DNA of 22,017 nt from a virus: IMG/VR virus record IMGVR_UViG_3300017987_000396, positions 1 through 22,017 of that record. One strand, written 5' to 3'. Positions 7,196-14,545 of this stretch are shown piece by piece. The stretch's first letter is position 1; every line of letters begins with the position of its first letter. The notes below the pieces were generated by a model. The model had not been told where the DNA came from and did not search any database. It saw nothing but the letters and a program-made list of their open reading frames with translations. Made by a program: the position numbers and the translations under genes.

Positions 7196-7205
7196 GGAGG
7201 TCTGT

Positions 7206-7211
7206 ATTATA
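7206..7211 (-). promoter_or_regulatory. Consensus -10 hexamer TATAAT without clear -35
   Basis: TATAAT reads on the minus strand at the very end of the transglycosylase-like gene. At 16-18 bases upstream the hexamers (for example CGAAGA) match TTGACA poorly, and no TGn extension is present. If used, it would drive the structured gap and the 55-residue and ASCH genes, perhaps with an activator. Confidence 0.4.
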
Positions 7212-7800
7212 CCCCACCCCTGAAAATTTCTTCGCTGTGGTCATGGAACGTTTCCAGAAAGTCATTGATATATTCAACCATACGTGATGACTCTTTGTCA
7301 GGTCCACCGTGATGAAGTGCCACCAACTCCTTCAGGTACATCATGACTTTCGCGTCTGGCGTACGTAGCATCTCCCTCGGTTGGGGTCGGTCGTTGTACC
7401 CGTAGTACCACAGATACAGGATACGGTTGCATGCCTGGCCTCGGATGGTTGTCATGTCTGGAAACAGCGCCTCTGATCTCAGACTGAACCCTGGATCGAA
7501 ACGGTCATTCTCGGAACGGCGTATCGCTAGCCCATGCAGATCCTTGTACGCCATGAACCCGTCGATCGCGGCGCCGTACATGATCTGGAATGGCCCGATC
7601 TCTCCTGCAGCCCCCTCGATGTTCTCCAGGTCACGTCGCTCCCACTCCCCTCGGCTCTCTACCCAGGCAATCGAGTAGAGGAACCTGGCCGTGTCCTCGG
7701 AGGTCAATCCCAACAGCGTCCACCTGTCATGTCCGTTCGTGATGCAGACGCTATCCAACGTCGCTTGCCATATCGCTGCTCTCAGCCCTCCTGAATACAT
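7207..7800 (-). CDS. Lysozyme/lytic transglycosylase-like protein
   Basis: The 197-residue protein has IAWVESRGEW (44-53, with E48 as the candidate catalytic acid), EGAAGEIGPFQIMYG (62-76) and LHHGGPDKE (162-170). These match the SLT/goose-lysozyme pattern E-S-R ... G-x-x-G-x-x-Q-I ... N-G-G-P. Such enzymes cut the glycan of peptidoglycan during lysis or DNA entry. There is no signal peptide. Start is ATG 7800 with AAGGAGG four bases upstream, overlapping the previous gene by 19 bases. The neighbours are small zinc-finger-like genes, not obvious lysis genes. The catalytic role is inferred from motifs only. Confidence 0.65.
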   Translation of the reverse strand: MYSGGLRAAIWQATLDSVCITNGHDRWTLLGLTSEDTARFLYSIAWVESRGEWERRDLENIEGAAGEIGPFQIMYGAAIDGFMAYKDLHGLAIRRSENDRFDPGFSLRSEALFPDMTTIRGQACNRILYLWYYGYNDRPQPREMLRTPDAKVMMYLKELVALHHGGPDKESSRMVEYINDFLETFHDHSEEIFRGGV

Positions 7801-8183
7801 TTCGCCTCCTTCTCCTTTCGGATCTGAGCCATTCTCTCTGCATGCTTCTCTTCACTACAGGAACATTCTCGAAGGAACTTTACGTCCGTCCAGTCCTCAT
7901 TCATCTCCACCTCGTGCTTGCATGGCAGACAGAGGGCCATACTCTGGCTTGAATACCCCCTGAGCCCCTGAGTGAGGTCCAGTAGGTTGATGGCCTTACA
8001 CTTGGGACATTCCCCTCGCCAAACTCCATAGGAATCGTCCAGGAGGCACAGGTATTCCCAGACTTCCAGCCCACAGTGGGCACAGTTCCCCCATACCTTG
8101 TCTCCTCCACGAACATTCCAGACCGCATGCTTGGTGAACATCTCAATGGTAAGCCACGGCCTACCGTTAAGCATCTTTCCCAT
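7782..8183 (-). CDS. Cys-rich protein with four CxxC-type knuckles
   Basis: The 133-residue product starts at ATG 8183, six bases after GAAAGGAG. It has CAHCGLEVWEY (about 34-44), CPKCKAINLLD (59-69), CLPCKHEVEM (85-94) and CSC near 107-109, followed by a charged helix. This is consistent with two zinc ribbons. No enzyme motif is visible. It belongs to a run of five Cys-rich genes (7782-9135). Confidence 0.6.
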   Translation of the reverse strand: MGKMLNGRPWLTIEMFTKHAVWNVRGGDKVWGNCAHCGLEVWEYLCLLDDSYGVWRGECPKCKAINLLDLTQGLRGYSSQSMALCLPCKHEVEMNEDWTDVKFLRECSCSEEKHAERMAQIRKEKEAKCIQEG

Positions 8184-8195
8184 TGCTTGCTCCTT

Positions 8196-8399
8196 TCATT
8201 GGGATCGCGCTTCCCAACAGTCGCACAGCCCAAGCTCCTCCACATCTAAGACCATGGGATGGAACCTGCGACATTTATACATCGGCAATCCCTTGCTCTC
8301 CGTCTCTACCCGCACCCATCCACAACAGCTGCAATGCTTGTCGTTGGTGTGGTGAAACCCGATCTCTTTCTTGATCCCTCGCTCAAGCTCCTTGTTCAT
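8196..8399 (-). CDS. Small Cys/His-rich protein
   Basis: This 67-residue protein from ATG 8399 contains FHHTNDKHCSCCGW (15-28), YKCRRFHP (41-48) and CDCW (59-62). It probably binds metal. The start has GAAGGG upstream and overlaps the preceding gene by 17 bases. Function not recognised. Confidence 0.55.
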   Translation of the reverse strand: MNKELERGIKKEIGFHHTNDKHCSCCGWVRVETESKGLPMYKCRRFHPMVLDVEELGLCDCWEARSQ

Positions 8400-8622
8400 T
8401 GCTGCCCTTCTCCTTCTCGATTACGTCGGCCAGCGTGATCCCAAGCTCAACTAGCTCGTTGTGCATCCTCTCGATGGCCGTCTTTCTGTTCTGTATCTCC
8501 TTCTCAACGTCCGCACTTGGCTTGGTGAGTCGGGTCTCCGCATAGCTCACCATGACCAGTTGATTGCAGTGAGGACATTTCCTCACAAATTTCGAACGCT
8601 CCAACGGATTACACATTCCCAT
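8383..8622 (-). CDS. Small protein with zinc knuckle and coiled coil
   Basis: The 79-residue product begins MGMCNPLERSKFVRKCPHCNQ, with a C-x2-C pair and an earlier Cys, then a helical segment (SADVEKEIQNRKTAIERMHNELVELGI) typical of a coiled coil. Start is ATG 8622, six bases after AAGGAG. The 19 bases around this start (AAGGAGCAAGCAATGGGAA) also occur at the start of the 8183 gene. Confidence 0.55.
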   Translation of the reverse strand: MGMCNPLERSKFVRKCPHCNQLVMVSYAETRLTKPSADVEKEIQNRKTAIERMHNELVELGITLADVIEKEKGSNEQGA

Positions 8623-8896
8623 TGCTTGCTCCTTCCTCGCCCTCTTCGGCGAACTGCTTGTAAAAGTCTTCGGTGCCATCGATCCCGACTATCCATCCGT
8701 CAAAGGACCCAATCACTTTGATGAGCCATCCCCTGCCTCCGCAGGAAGGACACTCATCGGCCCCCTTCGGCTTCAGCCCGTTGCAGTACGGGCACTCGAT
8801 GACTCTCATGTTCTTCAGTCGAACGATCCGCATCCGACGCGTCTCACCCTCCCACGGTACTAGCGCAAATCCATGGTCTGGATTGTCAATGCCCAC
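8609..8896 (-). CDS. Protein with DnaJ-type zinc finger
   Basis: The 95-residue protein contains ECPYCNGLKPKGADECPSCGGRGW (C35, C38, C49, C52), two CxxCxG repeats like those of the DnaJ Cys-rich domain and of small phage zinc ribbons. GTG 8896 has AGGAGG six bases upstream and is preferred to the in-frame TTG at 8902, which abuts the ribosome site. The remainder has no J-domain; it begins with IDNPDHGFALVPWEGETRRMRIVRL, beta-rich. Function unknown. Confidence 0.6.
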   Translation of the reverse strand: MGIDNPDHGFALVPWEGETRRMRIVRLKNMRVIECPYCNGLKPKGADECPSCGGRGWLIKVIGSFDGWIVGIDGTEDFYKQFAEEGEEGASNGNV

Positions 8897-8898
8897 GA

Positions 8899-9135
8899 TC
8901 AACCTCCTCCCTCTGAGAGGTCCTTACGAACGAGATGCTCGAACTCGGTCCTCAGTCCAGACTTATACAGCTTGGCCACTTTCCTCTTGATCTCCGACTT
9001 GGCACATCGGATACAGATGTTCGAGTAGATCACCCATGTGATGATGGGCTCCCCACCCGCACTCACGTTCAAGGTGAAGTCCGTCCCGTGAGTGAAGAGA
9101 CGGCACCCGCACTTCCTACAGGTCTGTTCAACCAT
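8899..9135 (-). CDS. Small zinc-ribbon-like protein
   Basis: The 78-residue product starts at ATG 9135, which overlaps the TAA of the preceding gene (TAATG). CRKCGC at 6-11 and CIRC near 45-48, separated by beta-type sequence, suggest a zinc ribbon. The C-terminus is helical and basic. No specific role recognised. Confidence 0.55.
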   Translation of the reverse strand: MVEQTCRKCGCRLFTHGTDFTLNVSAGGEPIITWVIYSNICIRCAKSEIKRKVAKLYKSGLRTEFEHLVRKDLSEGGG

Positions 9136-9404
9136 TACTTGCCCTCCACTTGGAGCCTGGCATCGGCTACGGCCTTCTCCCACTTGTCCACACCACAGTC
9201 CCTCCAGCTCTCGTAGTCCATGCTGCTGTGCGCCCAATCGAGGTCCGACAGGAGTTCATCGGCTGCATTGAGCGTAACCCTCAAGAGTTCCACTACCCGC
9301 TCCAACTCGGACTTGTAGTGCTCCCTGGCTCTGGCAGTAGCAGTCAGACTTGCTTGCTTCTCTCTGAGAGCCAGCTTACACGCCAACAGCTCGCTACTCA
9401 CCAT
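9135..9404 (-). CDS. Hypothetical coiled-coil protein
   Basis: The 89-residue protein from ATG 9404 overlaps the stop of the SbcC-like gene and is helical throughout (SELLACKLALREKQASLTATARAREHYKSELERVVELLRV). It ends with a Trp-rich acidic segment (DLDWAHSSMDYESWRDCGVDKWEKAV). Tight coupling to the ATPase gene suggests a related role, but nothing in the sequence shows it. Confidence 0.5.
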   Translation of the reverse strand: MVSSELLACKLALREKQASLTATARAREHYKSELERVVELLRVTLNAADELLSDLDWAHSSMDYESWRDCGVDKWEKAVADARLQVEGK

Positions 9405-10642
9405 CGGTCCACCACCTGGCCGTCCTCGATTACAATGGCAACCTCCGCCCCTTCACCAACCCTCTCCACCCAGAGCTGCGCTCCATGCTCGTCTGCAAGC
9501 TCCATGAGCAATCGGAGGTTCTGCTGGTCCAGAACTGAGCCTTCACGAATGAACATCACCCGGAGTTCTTTGTTCTCAGCAATCCCCACAGCTACCGAGA
9601 CCTTCAGTCGTTCGGCGCTACTGCATTGATCGAGTGGAGTCCCGTTGAACGTGATTCGATCCCAGTCGAACATGAGCCCGTCGATGGGAAGTTCGGCCTT
9701 CTCCATCTTTAGCTCCTTGTCCAGATCGATCTGCTCGATCTCGGCAGACAGCTCCGTGTACTGCGCCGACAACGACCGGAACTCCTCGCTCTTCTCCGCA
9801 AATTGGATGTTTCGCCTCACCACCTTGTTGATCTCCTCAACGTCCTCCACCTGGGACTCGATTTCATCCAGGTCCTCGAACTCAAAGCTCATGTAGCGCT
9901 GCTCTGCGGCTTCCAGCTGGACCTCCGCTGCGGCCTTCTCGGTCATAAGGTGATCTATCTGCATCTGAAGGCTCTGGATCTTCTCTTTCCAGCTCGATAC
10001 CGTTCGGCTGATAGACATTCCCTGTTCATTGTGCTCTCGTGCCTCTCTGAGCTTCCTGAGTAGCTCTTCAAGCGAGACTTCTTCCTCCCCTGCATCCTCA
10101 TCATAGGAGAGAGCCTTGAGCTGTCCCTTCACCTCGTCACGGTGCCGACCCACTACCCGCCTGTCCTCGTAGAGTTTCTGTCTGGCCTCGTCCAGCATGT
10201 CGAACTCATCCTCGAGGCCTGTGACTTTCTTGAGCATCTCCAGTTGTTCCTTGGGGGATGCGTTGGCAAAGTGCAGAGGATCGAACGTCAGAGAGCCTGT
10301 CATGCGATCCAACAGCTTCTGGGGAGAGGCAATCTTCTCTCCCTCGGCCCCATACACTTCCAGGAACGACTTGAAGTCCTCGCCCTTCCGCTTGAACACT
10401 CGACGGATCCTGAGATCTCCCAGGTCCACCGTCACCTCTGCCTCATCCTCCCCATGTCTGATCGGATCGGACGGGCACAGCTTCTTCCCTCCCAACGCCA
10501 TCGAGATGGCATTGAGAACCGACGACTTGCCCTGAGCGTTCTCCCCTCCGATAACAACAAAGTTGTCGTCTGGAGAGATCGACACTGCCTTCAGACGCAT
10601 CACATTGTTCGCAGTCATCCCTACAATCGTCCGTGACTCCAT
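9398..10642 (-). CDS. SbcC/RecF-like AAA ATPase
   Basis: The 414-residue protein has a Walker A GENAQGKS at 33-40 within FVVIGGENAQGKSSVLNAI, as in RecF/SbcC/Rad50. A long charged coiled-coil region follows (about 170-320), then the ABC-type C-terminus with SSAERLKVSVAVGIA and the Walker-B-like LRVMFIREGSVLD. The family tethers and processes DNA ends, usually with an Mre11/SbcD nuclease; a phosphoesterase gene lies at 12300. It is shorter than full SbcC, which is common in phages (T4 gp46-like and smaller). Start ATG 10642, five bases after GAAAGGAG. It follows the ERF gene by 13 bases. Confidence 0.85.
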   Translation of the reverse strand: MESRTIVGMTANNVMRLKAVSISPDDNFVVIGGENAQGKSSVLNAISMALGGKKLCPSDPIRHGEDEAEVTVDLGDLRIRRVFKRKGEDFKSFLEVYGAEGEKIASPQKLLDRMTGSLTFDPLHFANASPKEQLEMLKKVTGLEDEFDMLDEARQKLYEDRRVVGRHRDEVKGQLKALSYDEDAGEEEVSLEELLRKLREAREHNEQGMSISRTVSSWKEKIQSLQMQIDHLMTEKAAAEVQLEAAEQRYMSFEFEDLDEIESQVEDVEEINKVVRRNIQFAEKSEEFRSLSAQYTELSAEIEQIDLDKELKMEKAELPIDGLMFDWDRITFNGTPLDQCSSAERLKVSVAVGIAENKELRVMFIREGSVLDQQNLRLLMELADEHGAQLWVERVGEGAEVAIVIEDGQVVDRW

Positions 10643-10655
10643 GGTTGCTCCTTTC

Positions 10656-11756
10656 CTAGAACGTGCTGTTTGCGATTTCATCCAGCTCGTTGTTCATGTC
10701 CTTATCGAACTCTTCCTCATCACCGTCGTGAAGAGGCTCGAACCCCTTGCCGTCTACGGGGTCTGGCTTCTTGTTGGCTTCGGCTTCCCTCGCCTCACGC
10801 TTTTCCTTCTGCTTCTGCGCTTTGGTCTTTCCCTTGGTTTTCTCCTTGACCTCGTCCGGCGACAAGATCGCCTTCATCACTCGCTCGACTTCTTTGTCAA
10901 TGTCGGACCACTGCTTGTCAGTGAGTGGGTTCTCCGCTATCCACTCGGACGCCCACACTGCCTCATCCGAGATCTCCTCATGTTTCCTCAGCGCACCAGT
11001 CAACAAGGACAGGACTTTTTCCTTGTCCTTGTACTTGGCCATCATCTTCTCGTAGATCGCCTTCGCCTTCTTCGGCGGTTCAACTCGTTCCTTTTGGTTC
11101 CCGTTGATCTTCACTTTCCGTCTAGCTTGTTCCGCGATCTCAGTTCCCCTCTCGCTGGACCACGCTTTGCCCGATACTGTCGCCTCCTTGTTGGTTCCGT
11201 TGTGGGTCACATGGGACGCGTCATCATCGTAGCCTGGGGGCTGGAGTCCGAAGATCGCTTCGAGACAGTATCGACATGCGTACGTGACTGACCCGCCGAC
11301 CTTCTGGATCTCCAGGGGTTCCTTGACAATGACCTCGAACGACTTGATGACCCACTGGCCAGACTTGTGCGTGATCCACGTCTCGATCCTCAGCCGTCCC
11401 TTCCGAGGATCCCCCACCATCTCAGGGAACTGATTGACTGCCAGCCCACTCTTCGAGAGAGGTCCTCGGATCGCATCCCAACACTGGGATATGTCCGCAT
11501 ACCTGTACGAGTACAGGAACTTGCCTTCTCGGTTCTTTACCTCAACCAGGTTGGTCCGCTCGGGAGGAACAATCTCCCCCATGGCATTGGCCATTGCCTC
11601 TGCCCACTTGCCGATCTCAGGAGACATCTCCCGTTGCGACGGCGCCACTACCTCGATGAAAGGATCATCTGGAGGTGGAGCTGTGGCCGTTGCAGCGTTC
11701 CGCTTCAGTTCCCTCTGAACATCATCGTACATCTCCTCACCATTCGCATATGCCAT
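10656..11756 (-). CDS. erf: ERF-family single-strand annealing protein
   Basis: The 366-residue product has, in its N-terminal half, YSYRYADISQCWDAIRGPL, LAVNQFPE, LRIETWITHKSGQWV and GGSVTYACRYCLEAIFGL followed by DDDAS. This is the ERF core known from phage P22, whose proteins form rings that anneal complementary strands. The C-terminal half is a Lys/Glu-rich extension with an acidic end (DGDEEEFDKD), probably for SSB or partner contacts. I chose ATG 11756, eight bases after AAAGGA of a GGAAACACAGAAAGGA leader; the ATG at 11765 overlaps that site. With the SbcC-like gene just downstream it forms a recombination unit. Confidence 0.9.
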   Translation of the reverse strand: MAYANGEEMYDDVQRELKRNAATATAPPPDDPFIEVVAPSQREMSPEIGKWAEAMANAMGEIVPPERTNLVEVKNREGKFLYSYRYADISQCWDAIRGPLSKSGLAVNQFPEMVGDPRKGRLRIETWITHKSGQWVIKSFEVIVKEPLEIQKVGGSVTYACRYCLEAIFGLQPPGYDDDASHVTHNGTNKEATVSGKAWSSERGTEIAEQARRKVKINGNQKERVEPPKKAKAIYEKMMAKYKDKEKVLSLLTGALRKHEEISDEAVWASEWIAENPLTDKQWSDIDKEVERVMKAILSPDEVKEKTKGKTKAQKQKEKREAREAEANKKPDPVDGKGFEPLHDGDEEEFDKDMNNELDEIANSTF

Positions 11757-11789
11757 GCCGCGCATCCTTTCTGTGTTTCCTGCTCGCCC

Positions 11790-11984
11790 CTACAGGGACG
11801 TTGCAATGAACAGAGCAATCCCGTGGAAGATCATTCCCATCAAAAAGATCCACGTCTTCTGCCAGGCCACTTCATCGAACGGAACATCGATCCTCTTCAC
11901 ATGATCTGGGAACGTGTAAGCGATCATCCACACCATCCCGATGAACGTGAAGAAACACATGCCTGCTACCTTCAATGCGATCAC
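11790..11984 (-). CDS. Small two-helix membrane protein
   Basis: The 64-residue protein begins at GTG 11984 (GTGA overlap with the previous stop), six bases after GAAAGGAG. Two hydrophobic segments, about 1-23 (MIALKVAGMCFFTFIGMVWMI) and 44-63 (KTWIFLMGMIFHGIALFIAT), flank a polar loop. Size and topology fit an inner-membrane protein such as a small holin, but the neighbours are recombination genes, so a holin role is only a possibility. Confidence 0.55.
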   Translation of the reverse strand: MIALKVAGMCFFTFIGMVWMIAYTFPDHVKRIDVPFDEVAWQKTWIFLMGMIFHGIALFIATSL

Positions 11985-12235
11985 AGCGAACTCCTTTCTA
12001 CATCCTGCCACTGGGCTTCAAGCCACTCGAAGATCGTCCTGGACTCCTCCATGCACAGGTTTGCCGCAGCGATCGCAGCAAAGCCCTGATCCTCTGGAGT
12101 CCTCTCGCCGTTGGCTACTGCATCCTTCCCTCGAGACCGAACCTTCAGGAGGAAGGATACTTCATCCACGATCTTGTGGACGGTCGACTCACTACCGACA
12201 AAGCTCTCGACGAGACGAATTAGGGATTGGTTCAT
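11981..12235 (-). CDS. Hypothetical protein
   Basis: An 84-residue, mostly helical protein from ATG 12235, with GAAAGGAG five bases upstream at the end of the conserved leader. It is the first gene after the promoter at 12275-12303. No domain is recognised; the C-terminal half is amphipathic (AAIAAANLCMEESRTIFEWLEAQWQDVE). Confidence 0.55.
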   Translation of the reverse strand: MNQSLIRLVESFVGSESTVHKIVDEVSFLLKVRSRGKDAVANGERTPEDQGFAAIAAANLCMEESRTIFEWLEAQWQDVERSSL

Positions 12236-12241
12236 TGGCGC

Positions 12242-12303
12242 TCCTTTCTGTGCGGTGTTTCCATGTCCAGAAGTATTGTAACCTTTTCTCGCCTATCGAT
12301 CAA
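12242..12303 (-). promoter_or_regulatory. Sigma70-type promoter P4 and conserved leader
   Basis: TTGATC (12303-12298), 17-base spacer ending GAGAAAAGGT, then TACAAT (12280-12275). The -35 overlaps the stop codon of the phosphoesterase gene, so the promoter is embedded in a coding end. Downstream, ATGGAAACACCGCACAGAAAGGAGC forms the conserved leader and ribosome site of the 12235 gene. Confidence 0.75.
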
Positions 12304-13193
12304 GCATCAAGATCAACCATCTTGACGGGTACTAGCCCGTTCATTCTCATCTCGACCAGGCGGCGCCTCTCAAATTCCCAGATGCCCATACGGATGATTT
12401 CCTTCGATGGTCCTCGGACCTTCATGGGAACTGCACTGCCCAGGTTGACGATCTCGATCCCCTTGTACTTCCACCACCCAATCCTATGAGTATGACCCCC
12501 GATAATCACATCGACCCGCATCGCCTTCGCGGCTTCTACAGCGCAATCCAGGTAGTGCTGATCTTCCAGACGGTCCCCTCTCTTTTGAATGAGCCTCAGA
12601 GGCGCTTTAAGCGTACCAAGGACCCACTCGTCTATCATTGGGTGTACTCCAGTTTCGAGTGCCCGTCCGTTCTTCAAAAGGGCCTCTCCAAGCCTCGCAC
12701 GTAGCCAGCCTGGATCATTCCAGATCGGATCGAACTGGTGCCAGTGCATGCAGAGATAGCTGTACCCCTCCCCGTAGACGTCATCTATTGCGACTCCGCC
12801 TGGGATAATGAGGTCTCCCTTCTTCACCAGGAAGGTGCGCTCCTGTCGCTGCTGGATGCTGTCCGTCCCTTGCGTGTCCGCTGGCTTGGCTCCCTTGTTC
12901 CGCCAGTCGTGGTTCCCCGGAATGATGGTGAGCCCAGCTCGCCTCAGCATCATGATGATCTCGGCGTGTTCCCGCATGGCTTCGGACAACTTCCCACAGT
13001 AGTCGTACATGTCGCCTATTCCGTAGGTGTGCCAATCATTCGCTACAGCCAGAGCCGCATACCGGTTCATGAGCTGCTTCCCAGAACACCGGGACCCCGA
13101 CAAGTCCACTACATAGCGGTCCAAGTCGGGGTCCCCCCAATGCCAGTCGCTTACTGCACGTCTCGCCTTCTTCTGTCCTTCCACAATTCCCAT
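12300..13193 (-). CDS. Metallophosphoesterase (calcineurin-like)
   Basis: The 297-residue protein shows the metal-ligand series of the superfamily: DWH at 16-18, GDMYD at 60-64, GNHDW at 93-97, MHWHQFD in the middle and IIGGHTHR near the C-terminus. Members include Mre11/SbcD nucleases, phosphodiesterases and protein phosphatases. Location in the same block as the ERF and SbcC-like genes makes a DNA-end nuclease role attractive, though other genes and a promoter lie between. I chose ATG 13193 with AAAGGA upstream because it keeps the DxH motif; it overlaps the preceding small gene by 43 bases. A few downstream GTG codons are alternatives. Confidence 0.85.
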   Translation of the reverse strand: MGIVEGQKKARRAVSDWHWGDPDLDRYVVDLSGSRCSGKQLMNRYAALAVANDWHTYGIGDMYDYCGKLSEAMREHAEIIMMLRRAGLTIIPGNHDWRNKGAKPADTQGTDSIQQRQERTFLVKKGDLIIPGGVAIDDVYGEGYSYLCMHWHQFDPIWNDPGWLRARLGEALLKNGRALETGVHPMIDEWVLGTLKAPLRLIQKRGDRLEDQHYLDCAVEAAKAMRVDVIIGGHTHRIGWWKYKGIEIVNLGSAVPMKVRGPSKEIIRMGIWEFERRRLVEMRMNGLVPVKMVDLDA

Positions 13194-13312
13194 GTGATGA
13201 GTCCTTTCAGCAGCCATTCTGCCAGCTTGATCTTCCATCGAGTCGTCGACTTCCAGATCGGCCCCTCACCATACTCCTCCAATTGCAGGTGAACATCAAC
13301 CTTTGGCACCAT
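13151..13312 (-). CDS. Small hypothetical protein (53 residues)
   Basis: ATG 13312 overlaps the previous TAA (TAATG), with GAGAGGA about seven bases upstream. The product (MVPKVDVHLQLEEYGEGPIW...) is Trp-rich and basic at the C-terminus (WELWKDRRRRDVQ). No family recognised. Overlap coupling on both sides supports translation. Confidence 0.5.
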   Translation of the reverse strand: MVPKVDVHLQLEEYGEGPIWKSTTRWKIKLAEWLLKGLITWELWKDRRRRDVQ

Positions 13313-13629
13313 TAGTTCATCCTCTCCATCTGCTCGGCCAGCATCTCGAACGCTGACGCTGTACCACGTTTCACTGCTTGCTTTCGAGTCTCCATGATCC
13401 TTCGATACTGAGGATGCAGGGCGTTGAGGAACCACTCTTCACACAAGCTGAAAATCTTCTCCGAGTCCTCCCTTCCGCGTTGAGAGATTGCACAGAACAG
13501 CGTTGCCGCGCCAAGCGCCTTGCACCACTGCAAATAGATCATCTTCCAGTCCTCAGTGAGCCTCGCCAACGTGACTACGGTTCCCTTGAGAACATTCAGC
13601 ATCTGCTGCTCGGTACGTACGGTCATCAT
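13312..13629 (-). CDS. Hypothetical helical protein
   Basis: The 105-residue protein starts at ATG 13629, overlapping the RadC stop (TGATG), with GGGAG five bases upstream. It is helical with aromatic residues (WKMIYLQWCKALGAATLFCAIS; LCEEWFLNALHPQYRRIMETRKQAV). Not recognised. Confidence 0.55.
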   Translation of the reverse strand: MMTVRTEQQMLNVLKGTVVTLARLTEDWKMIYLQWCKALGAATLFCAISQRGREDSEKIFSLCEEWFLNALHPQYRRIMETRKQAVKRGTASAFEMLAEQMERMN

Positions 13630-14318
13630 CACTTCTCCCATTTCATCCACTCCACGATACTCTGGTACCCGTTGTCTGACAGTATCACATGGTCGAAACA
13701 CGGGATACCAACGACTTTGCCCACCTCGACCATCTTCTTGGTGAGGTCCTTGTCAAAGCTGGACGGCTCCAGCCCCCCAGACGGATGGTTGTGCGCGAGA
13801 ATAACTCCAGATGCCCCCACACTGATCGCCCGACGGTACACCTCCCTCGGATGGATCACTGTCATGTCCTTGGACCCCATGCTGATGACGCTCTTGTCCA
13901 GTAGAACGTTCCTGTTGTCCAGAGACAGCACCCATGCTCGCTCCGTTCCCAGGAGTCTCATGTCGCTCTCAAGCACCTTGAAGACGTCCTCCGGGCTCCT
14001 GATGGCATCCAGGTTCTTCGAGGTTTCCACCCAGATCCTCCGGCCTAACTCGACCGCGGCCTCGATTCGTTCTGCTCCTTTCCTTCCGAACCCACGATAA
14101 GCCGTCCGCGCCTGGATCTCGGCTGCGTTCATCTCGGACAGCTCCTCGATCCCTGCGAGGTCCTTCTGCAGCGCCTGGCCGATCTCCACGCCATGGTTGG
14201 TCTGGAGGATCAGGCCTACCAGCTCCGCAATGCTCAAGGACCTGGGACCCTGGCTCCGCATCCGTTCCGTCGGCTTTTCCCACTCTGGCATCTCGCGCAC
14301 TAACCACCGCCGATCCAT
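13629..14318 (-). CDS. radC: RadC family protein (JAB/MPN domain)
   Basis: The 229-residue product is full length for RadC. The N-terminal part has a helix-hairpin-helix region (AYRGFGRKGAERIEAAVELGRR, 73-94). The C-terminal JAMM metalloprotease-like site is HNHPSG at 176-181 with S187 and D189, followed by GIPCFDHVILSDNGY. Despite its name, RadC is not established as a repair protein; copies on plasmids and phages are often near antirestriction genes and may act as DNA-modifying or isopeptidase-like enzymes. ATG 14318 overlaps the previous stop (TGATG) with a weak ribosome site; the ATG at residue 10 is an alternative. Confidence 0.93.
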   Translation of the reverse strand: MDRRWLVREMPEWEKPTERMRSQGPRSLSIAELVGLILQTNHGVEIGQALQKDLAGIEELSEMNAAEIQARTAYRGFGRKGAERIEAAVELGRRIWVETSKNLDAIRSPEDVFKVLESDMRLLGTERAWVLSLDNRNVLLDKSVISMGSKDMTVIHPREVYRRAISVGASGVILAHNHPSGGLEPSSFDKDLTKKMVEVGKVVGIPCFDHVILSDNGYQSIVEWMKWEK

Positions 14319-14545
14319 CAGTCGTCACCGAACCCTTCCCGCATCAAGCGCTGGACTTCTCTGCACTTCTCACGCCCCTTGTTCTCAATCGAGTACACAT
14401 GGGCTACCGAGCACCTCATGGCCTCAGCTACTTTCAACCTGGAGGTATTCGTCCTGAGCTGCAGGACCATATACTCTTGCGGTGTCGTGACGGCCTCCAT
14501 TAGCTTCTTCATCCTCTTCAGCTCACCCTTGGTGACAATTATCAT
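14318..14545 (-). CDS. Small HTH protein, sigma region 4-like
   Basis: The 75-residue protein (MIIVTKGELKRMKKLMEAV...) starts at ATG 14545 with GGAGG upstream, overlapping the preceding gene by 23 bases. TPQEYMVLQLRTNTSRLKVAEAMRCSVAHVYSIENKGREK resembles the four-helix HTH of sigma70 region 4 or LuxR-type regulators (leucine-rich helix, AEAMRCSVAHVYSI as the HTH). A DNA-binding regulator is likely. Its target is unknown. Confidence 0.55.
   Translation of the reverse strand: MIIVTKGELKRMKKLMEAVTTPQEYMVLQLRTNTSRLKVAEAMRCSVAHVYSIENKGREKCREVQRLMREGFGDD

Noticed and set aside
7044-7307. An 87-codon minus-strand frame across the structured gap
   Set aside because: It overlaps the end of the transglycosylase-like gene, has no ribosome site, and its sequence is low-complexity where it crosses C10.
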